A stretch of DNA of 10,578 bases from DTGL01 sp038895395 (GTDB lineage: Archaea > Iainarchaeota > Iainarchaeia > Iainarchaeales > DTGL01). This document shows, in pieces, positions 6,605 through 10,578 of this stretch. Position numbers and translations under genes: made by a program. Location of the stretch: assembly GCA_038895395.1 (NCBI GenBank), contig JAWANJ010000031.1:1-10578 (forward strand). Direction: 5' to 3'. Within the stretch, counting starts at the first letter, position 1. Each line of letters starts with the position of its first letter. The notes under the pieces are model-generated. The model ran no database searches. It had not been told where the DNA came from and saw only the letters and a list, made by a program, of their open reading frames with translations.

Positions 6605-6657
6605 AAACATAGGCAAAAAGCTAAAATATCCGCAATTATTTTTCCTGCAATTTTTTT
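6605..6657. terminator. Convergent termination zone between the 470-residue gene and NAC
   Basis: Only 31 bases separate the two convergent stop codons. For the plus strand, T5 at 6639-6643 and T7 at 6651-6657 lie inside the 3' end of the NAC gene. For the minus strand, T5 runs appear near 6615-6619 and 6603-6607. Transcripts therefore probably overlap at their 3' ends. No stem-loop is evident. Confidence 0.4.
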
Positions 6658-6971
6658 ATTGCTAAAGCAAGATCATTTTGCGAGTCTTTAAGTGCTTTTA
6701 TGACCTCTTCCCTACTTTTACCTGTTTTTTCTTTGACAAGTTCTATATCTTCTTCACTTGGCTCAGAAGAACCTTTGCTTATTTCCTCAATTCGCTCCTT
6801 ACCTAAAACAGTATAGGTTTTTTGTCCTTGGATTTGCATTGCTGTTATCTTTGGATTTTCAATTACGATCCTTTTGTCCTTGGATTCAATTATTACTTTG
6901 CTTGCTTCAATTTCTTGCATTGAGATATCTTTCATCAAACGCCTCATCTGTGCAGGGCTCATGCCGAACAT
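6636..6971 (-). CDS. nac: Nascent polypeptide-associated complex protein (archaeal NAC)
   Basis: Archaeal NAC forms a homodimer that binds ribosomes and emerging chains. The 111-residue product has the standard plan: an N-terminal MSPAQMRRLMK helix, a NAC beta-barrel domain at about 18-62 (VIIESKDKRIVIENPKI, then KTYTVLGK), an acidic linker (SSEPSEED), and a C-terminal UBA domain at 72-110 (VKEKTGKSREEVIKAL, then LALAIKKLQ). The length is normal. I chose the ATG at 6971, because a TATA box is centred 27 bases upstream and no Shine-Dalgarno is present, which suggests a leaderless mRNA; ATG 6962 is the alternative. It lies divergent from the coiled-coil gene at 7082 and tail-to-tail with the 470-residue gene. 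Confidence 0.95.
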   Translation of the reverse strand: MFGMSPAQMRRLMKDISMQEIEASKVIIESKDKRIVIENPKITAMQIQGQKTYTVLGKERIEEISKGSSEPSEEDIELVKEKTGKSREEVIKALKDSQNDLALAIKKLQEK

Positions 6972-6992
6972 GCAAAAAATTAAGCATTGAAT

Positions 6993-7003
6993 GTTTTATA
7001 TTT
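6993..7003 (-). promoter_or_regulatory. TATA box of the NAC gene
   Basis: AAATATAAAAC on the minus strand, centred near 6998. Transcription starting 27 bases on would begin at the A of the ATG at 6971, so the mRNA is probably leaderless. A second TATA-like CTTATAAG lies just upstream (7017-7008). Confidence 0.55.
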
Positions 7004-7036
7004 CTTTACTTATAAGCTAAAAGTCAAGCTAAAGGT

Positions 7037-7057
7037 CATTTAAAAAACATTTATTAA
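7037..7057 (+). promoter_or_regulatory. TATA candidates for the gene at 7082
   Basis: Two boxes are possible: CATTTAAAAA at 7037-7046 (start near 7069, 13-base leader) or TTTATTA at 7050-7056 (start near 7080, almost leaderless). No GGTG-type site precedes the ATG, which favours the second. Confidence 0.4.
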
Positions 7058-7081
7058 GTGCTTTGGATATCTATTTAAAAG

Positions 7082-7720
7082 ATGCGTGAAGAAACAATCT
7101 CTGACTACAAAACGTTCAAGCAGAAAATAAAGATAAAAAATGAAGAGCTTGAGGATGCCCTTAAACGCTACTTTGAGCTTGGCGGCGTGGTTAGGTTAAA
7201 AATAGTCTCTGCGAAGGAATGGCCTGAGCTTGTCTATCCTTCTAAGAGTCGCCTTCAGCATCTCATAAGTGAGCGTGAAAGCACTATAAAGGACTTGGAA
7301 AGACAAAAGGCCTTCTGGAACAAAAGGTTGAAAAAAGCTGAAAGATACTACCTTGCGCATTTCTTCAAAAAGTACACAAAGCCAATTTATTGGAAACATA
7401 TGCTAAAGTTTTTGGTTGACAAAGAATATCGTGAAGATGCAAAGAAGGTTAACATTCCCGTGCATCTTGCTGCAGATGAAAGATGGGAACCAATGATAAA
7501 AACATTTGTTGAAAATGAAGATTATAGAAAGCAATTAAGAACGACCTTTGAAGAGTCACCAATATATAAGAAGAATAAAAAACTTGCAAATTACAGTGAC
7601 CAAATTTTGGATTTTAGAAAGCAAGAAGCAATGCGCCAGATAAAAGAGATTGACAAAAAGCTAGAGCCTCTGAAGAAAGATATAGTTGCACTTAAGAAAC
7701 TTTTGTCATGGGCAAAGTAA
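7082..7720 (+). CDS. Lysine-rich coiled-coil protein of unknown function, 212 residues
   Basis: I do not recognise this family. The protein has no signal peptide or membrane segment and is very rich in Lys, Glu and Arg, so it is cytoplasmic. Residues 1-30 form a charged helix; 30-50 contain a short Gly/Val and Trp/Pro segment (GGVVRLKIV, EWPELVYP); 55-92 form a long coiled-coil-like helix (SERESTIKDLERQKAFW); 93-150 contain aromatic-rich helices (YYLAHFFKKYTKPIYW); and 175-212 form a second coiled-coil (QEAMRQIKEIDKKLEPLKKDI). The two heptad-like helices could pack on each other as a hairpin. The surface charge would suit contact with RNA or ribosomes, but that is conjecture. The gene is divergent from NAC and 253 bases ahead of the giant secreted protein; it may be transcribed alone, ending at the T7 near 7826. 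Confidence 0.85.
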   Translation: MREETISDYKTFKQKIKIKNEELEDALKRYFELGGVVRLKIVSAKEWPELVYPSKSRLQHLISERESTIKDLERQKAFWNKRLKKAERYYLAHFFKKYTKPIYWKHMLKFLVDKEYREDAKKVNIPVHLAADERWEPMIKTFVENEDYRKQLRTTFEESPIYKKNKKLANYSDQILDFRKQEAMRQIKEIDKKLEPLKKDIVALKKLLSWAK

Positions 7721-7768
7721 AAAACGGCTGTCAATTACAATTATCAATAAATAACCAATATTATAGCA

Positions 7769-7900
7769 TTATAAATATATGTGTATAAGATATCCTATAA
7801 GATGGAACTAATACTAAATGGGGGCTTTTTTTGGGGGTGTGGTTTGAAATATGTTTATTTTTCCATTTTTACAAATGCAAAAAGAACAAAGAGGGTTTAA
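7769..7900 (+). other. Possible short transcript: TATA box and 32-codon frame
   Basis: A TATA-like TTATAAATATAT at 7769-7780 is centred about 27 bases before an ATG at 7802, the same geometry as NAC. The frame from 7802 to the TAA at 7898-7900 encodes 32 residues (MELILNGGFFWGCGLKYV, then a Lys/Arg-rich end). It spans the G-rich island. It could be a leaderless small protein, a non-coding RNA, or chance. The T7 inside it argues for early termination. Confidence 0.2.
7820..7837 (+). terminator. G-run plus T7, possible terminator of the gene at 7082
   Basis: G5-C-T7-G5 on the plus strand, 100 bases after the stop codon at 7720. T7 is the first substantial T-tract downstream of that gene. No convincing hairpin accompanies it. 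Confidence 0.35.
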
Positions 7901-7910
7901 AAGCTTGTCT

Positions 7911-7970
7911 AATAAATATAATATATTCACTTGAATAAGTTATTTATTATTTATACTTATTAGGGGTAAT
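7911..7970 (+). promoter_or_regulatory. Promoter and ribosome binding site of the giant secreted protein
   Basis: AATAAATATAATATATT at 7911-7927 is a TATA-rich element; a start near 7947 gives a leader of about 26 bases. GGGGTAATC (7963-7971) resembles the GGAGGTGATC complement of the 16S tail and sits just before the ATG at 7974. Confidence 0.45.
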
Positions 7971-7973
7971 CGA

Positions 7974-10578
7974 ATGGAACAAAAAAGATTTTGTGTTTTA
8001 TCTAAGGTTTTTTTTAATGCGCTGATTTTTGTTTTGATTTTTTCTTTGCTTGCTGCAAGCGCATTAGGCACATATATGGTGAATGCGACGAATGAAAATA
8101 TCATAAATGGTAAAAGCTATGCAGGCACAATAGATGATACATACACAAAAAATAATATCTATAGGATTATACAAGAGGACAAAGTTTCAGGTAAGACAAT
8201 ATTGGATGTTAACTATCTCATTTCAGGACTTGACTCAGGCAAAGCCAACAACTTGACTGTTTGCGGGCATTCTTCTAAAGAGCGATTTGTTGTGACCGCA
8301 GATGGCTTGGCTGTTGGTGAACTTCAAGAGCTTATAGAGAAAAAGGCATTTTATGATGATTTTGAGCAGGACTTAAGCCAATGGCAGTCACCAACAACAT
8401 GGTATATAACATTTGCAGAGAAAAAGTTTGGCCTAAAAAGCGTTGCTGCAAGAACGGGAGAACTTATTTCTGACGATATTGACTTAACAGAAGCTGAATC
8501 AGCAACCTTGGAGTTTTGGATATTACACAGGCCAGAATCAATAAAGAAAGGTGACTTAAAACTTTACTTTTGGGATGGTTCAAAATGGGGCTTGATAGAT
8601 GAGATTGGGAATTACGGTCCAAATAATTCTTGGAATAAATACACCAAAGAAATAGACCTTAGCAAATACAGGCTAGGAAACTTTAAGTTGAGGTTTGTTG
8701 CAGATCTCAAAAGAACAGAAAATATTTTCATTGACGGCTTGATTGTAAAATATGACGCTGATGATTGTATAACATTAAACGTTACATCAGTAGCTAGTGA
8801 TGGTCAAGTTATTGTTTCTTTCCAAGATAAGGACCGAGGAGAAAGTGAGCCCTCTGCAGTGGAAGACCGCTTATACATTGATTGGATTGTTATAACTGAT
8901 GATGTAGACCCGCCTGTTACAACAGCAACTGCAAAGAAGAGTGACAACAGCCCTTACACTTTTGGAACATGGAGCAACTTAGATGTAGAAGTAACTCTTA
9001 CCTGTGAAGATGGCTCAGGCACCGGCTGTTATAAAACATACTATTGTATTGATAATAACAACTCTTGCATTCCTGATATTACTTATAAAAATCCTTTGGA
9101 TATCACCGAAGAAGGCGTTTACTATGTCAGGTTTTACTCAGTTGATAATGTTTGGAACAAGGAAACGACAAAATCAGTGGAAGTGAAAATAAGCAAGGGA
9201 AAGCCGATAATAGATGATTTTAACATAAATGATGATGCCACTTATACCAACACCTTATCTGTTTTGCTCTATCTGAGTGGTACAGATAACATCTACCAAT
9301 GTAGCTTTAGCAATGATGGAGCCACTTGGAGTAGCTGGTTTGGTTATCCAATGCCTGATGGTTACGATTGGAGTTTGCAAAGTGGCAGTGATGGTAACAG
9401 AACTGTCTATGCTAAATGCAAAACTAGTACTGATAATGAAAGCGATGTTGTCTGGGGTTCAATTATATTAGATACTACTGCACCGACAACAATAGCAACT
9501 GCAAAGAAGAGTGACAACAGCGACTATACATTTGGAGAATGGAGCACATTAGATGTCACTGTAACGCTAACCTGTACAAATGGTATAGCAGGTTGTAAGG
9601 CAACATATTACTGCACTGACACTGAGGGAAATTGTACCCCAACAACAACATACTCTGAGCCAATAACAATATCCACAGAAGGTACAACATACCTCAGGTT
9701 CTACTCTGAGGATAACGCAGGCAATACAGAATCAGTACAGGAGAAAATCATAAAGATTGATAAAACAGGTCCAACAACAACAGATCAAATTCTACCTACT
9801 GTTTGGAGTAACATTGATGTTATAGTAAGGTTCACCTGTAATGACTTAACTTCAGGATGCAAAAGAGTTTATTATACTACCGACGGAACAAATCCGAGCA
9901 CTTCCTCAAATTATGTTGACTCTGGTAATAACTGGCAATTTAAGATTGAGCAAGAAGGAATCTATACTATAAAGTACAGAGGTGAAGATCAAGCTGGCAA
10001 TCTAGAGAGTGTTAAAACCTCTTCAAATACTGCAAAGTTAGATAAAACACCACCCACCGTGGGTGCCATAACTATAACACCAAGCTACACTGTTGGTGGG
10101 ACTACTTATGTACCAAGCAATATCGTTAAAATTGAGGCAGAAGTAACAGATAATCTATCCGGAATATATATCACTACATGCCAGTATACAATTGACGGTT
10201 CTAACTGGCAATCAACAGGTTACTACAGTGGAAAATGTTATGCAGAAAATGTTACTATCACAAACAACAACCCAGTGATTAATATACGTGTTTTGGATAA
10301 CGCTCACAACCAAGGTATCGGTACTCCAATTAACGCTGTTTTGGATGCTAATGCACCGACAACAACAGCAGATGCGGGTAGTTATGTATTTGATACTTGG
10401 ACAAGCAACGATGTCACTGTAACATTATCTTGCTCTGATGGTTCAGGATCTGGTTGTAAGGCAACATATTACTGCACTGACACTGAGGGAAATTGTACCC
10501 CAACAACAACATACTCTGAGCCAATAACAATATCCACAGAAGGTACAACATACCTCAGGTTCTACTCTGAGGATAACG
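7974..10578 (+). CDS. Giant secreted surface protein with disulfide-type Ig-like/CHB_HEX_C-like modules, 3' part outside window
   Basis: The frame is open from the ATG at 7974 to the window edge (868 codons, no stop). Residues 1-32 are a classical signal peptide (MEQKR, hydrophobic core, ASALG). Residues 33-311 look like jelly-roll material: a DDTYTKNNIYRIIQED strand region, a separate FYDDFEQDLSQW...FIDGLIVKY unit at 126-260 resembling MAM/laminin-G-like domains, then a closing LYIDWIVITDD. From 312 there are at least six modules of 94-101 residues, starting at 312, 409, 500, 596, 690 and 791, most opening D-x-x-x-P. Type A modules (312, 500, 596, 791) hold a YY-C/T-TD-G-like strand and a Y-x-R-F-Y-S-x-DN end, like the CHB_HEX_C/OmpL47 families; type B (409, 690) have DG-x-x-W. 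Cysteine pairs are regular. No membrane anchor is seen because the C-terminus is missing. Likely roles are adhesion or cell-surface display. Confidence 0.88.
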   Translation, partial: MEQKRFCVLSKVFFNALIFVLIFSLLAASALGTYMVNATNENIINGKSYAGTIDDTYTKNNIYRIIQEDKVSGKTILDVNYLISGLDSGKANNLTVCGHSSKERFVVTADGLAVGELQELIEKKAFYDDFEQDLSQWQSPTTWYITFAEKKFGLKSVAARTGELISDDIDLTEAESATLEFWILHRPESIKKGDLKLYFWDGSKWGLIDEIGNYGPNNSWNKYTKEIDLSKYRLGNFKLRFVADLKRTENIFIDGLIVKYDADDCITLNVTSVASDGQVIVSFQDKDRGESEPSAVEDRLYIDWIVITDDVDPPVTTATAKKSDNSPYTFGTWSNLDVEVTLTCEDGSGTGCYKTYYCIDNNNSCIPDITYKNPLDITEEGVYYVRFYSVDNVWNKETTKSVEVKISKGKPIIDDFNINDDATYTNTLSVLLYLSGTDNIYQCSFSNDGATWSSWFGYPMPDGYDWSLQSGSDGNRTVYAKCKTSTDNESDVVWGSIILDTTAPTTIATAKKSDNSDYTFGEWSTLDVTVTLTCTNGIAGCKATYYCTDTEGNCTPTTTYSEPITISTEGTTYLRFYSEDNAGNTESVQEKIIKIDKTGPTTTDQILPTVWSNIDVIVRFTCNDLTSGCKRVYYTTDGTNPSTSSNYVDSGNNWQFKIEQEGIYTIKYRGEDQAGNLESVKTSSNTAKLDKTPPTVGAITITPSYTVGGTTYVPSNIVKIEAEVTDNLSGIYITTCQYTIDGSNWQSTGYYSGKCYAENVTITNNNPVINIRVLDNAHNQGIGTPINAVLDANAPTTTADAGSYVFDTWTSNDVTVTLSCSDGSGSGCKATYYCTDTEGNCTPTTTYSEPITISTEGTTYLRFYSEDN
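8925..8951 (+). repeat. 27-base direct repeat, copy 1
   Basis: Identical to 9495-9521, 570 bases (190 codons) away and in frame. It encodes ATAKKSDNS at the start of the modules at 312 and 500. The sequence diverges directly after it. Confidence 0.85.
9495..9521 (+). repeat. 27-base direct repeat, copy 2
   Basis: Second copy of 8925-8951, at the start of the module at residue 500. The shared codons, not just the shared residues, point to common descent by duplication. Confidence 0.85.
9591..9717 (+). repeat. 127-base perfect direct repeat, copy 1
   Basis: Matches 10452-10578 at every base. It codes for the second half of the module at residue 500, from GCKATYYC to FYSEDN. The base before it differs (A here, T in copy 2), so the left boundary is sharp. 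Confidence 0.95.
10452..10578 (+). repeat. 127-base perfect direct repeat, copy 2 (continues past the window)
   Basis: Second copy, in the module at residue 791, 861 bases (287 codons) from copy 1 and in the same frame. It is still identical at the last base of the window, so the true repeat may be longer. Confidence 0.95.

Larger units (their letters stand above)
7721..7973. other. AT-rich gap before the giant secreted protein
   Basis: Mostly AT-rich sequence with one unusual G-rich island at 7820-7845 (G5, C, T7, G5, then TGTGG). It holds a TATA-like element at 7769-7780, the T7 terminator candidate, a 32-codon frame at 7802-7900, and the promoter and ribosome binding site of the next gene. 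No structured RNA gene was recognised. Confidence 0.55.

Noticed and set aside
9004..9471. Plus-strand frames of 60 and 64 codons inside the giant protein gene.
   Set aside because: They lie in other frames of a clearly coding, continuous frame with recognisable modules and have no signals of their own.
9591..10578. The direct repeats considered as a CRISPR array or mobile element ends.
   Set aside because: They are 127 bases long, coding, in frame and separated by diverged coding modules; there are no regular spacers, inverted ends or transposase.
1..10578. Search for a defence, toxin-antitoxin or other novel multi-gene system.
   Set aside because: No nuclease/antitoxin pairs, reverse transcriptase, integrase or phage-like genes were seen. 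The unknown genes are isolated and divergently or convergently placed, so no unknown operon can be argued.

Overview
The window is AT-rich (about two thirds A+T by eye) archaeal chromosome. The evidence is an informational and proteostasis gene set found only or typically in archaea: the KH/metallo-beta-lactamase/beta-CASP termination nuclease FttA (aCPSF1), a 20S proteasome beta subunit, a long-chain FKBP26-type chaperone, homomeric NAC with a UBA domain, and an AK6/Fap7-type kinase. TATA boxes and GGTGA-type ribosome binding sites agree. The short genes, secreted Cys-containing proteins and unrecognised membrane protein would fit a DPANN or small euryarchaeal genome, but the window does not settle the phylum.

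Layout. Minus strand, read from 5070 down to 1: FKBP26, then psmB and fttA close together (the same pair is adjacent in several euryarchaea), then a 309-base AT-rich gap packed with T-tracts on the transcribed strand, a possible 48-residue protein with its own TATA box and T-tract, the AK6-like kinase, and a secreted Ig-like protein that overlaps the kinase by 11 bases and leaves the window. Divergent from FKBP, on the plus strand, is a 470-residue membrane-anchored protein I do not recognise. It converges on the minus-strand NAC gene. NAC is divergent from a 212-residue lysine-rich coiled-coil protein (plus), which is followed by a 253-base AT-rich gap and then a very large secreted repeat protein (plus) that runs off the right edge after 868 codons.

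How the genes fit together. NAC (nascent chains), FKBP26 (folding), and the proteasome (degradation) make a proteostasis neighbourhood. FttA ends transcription, and AK6-like kinases assist small-subunit maturation. The flanks carry envelope proteins: two exported proteins with beta-sandwich domains, one of them a giant built of ~95-residue disulfide-type modules.

Initiation appears mixed: some genes (AK6, NAC) have a TATA box centred about 26-27 bases upstream of the ATG and no Shine-Dalgarno, suggesting leaderless mRNA, while psmB, fttA, FKBP26, the 470-residue protein and the giant protein have recognisable GTGA/GGTGA-like sites. I see no tRNA, rRNA, CRISPR array, transposase or defence-type operon. 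The most unusual features are the higher-order module structure and 127-base perfect repeat in the giant surface protein, a correlated loss of a cysteine pair in one module, the possible 48-residue protein, and the T-tract array behind fttA.
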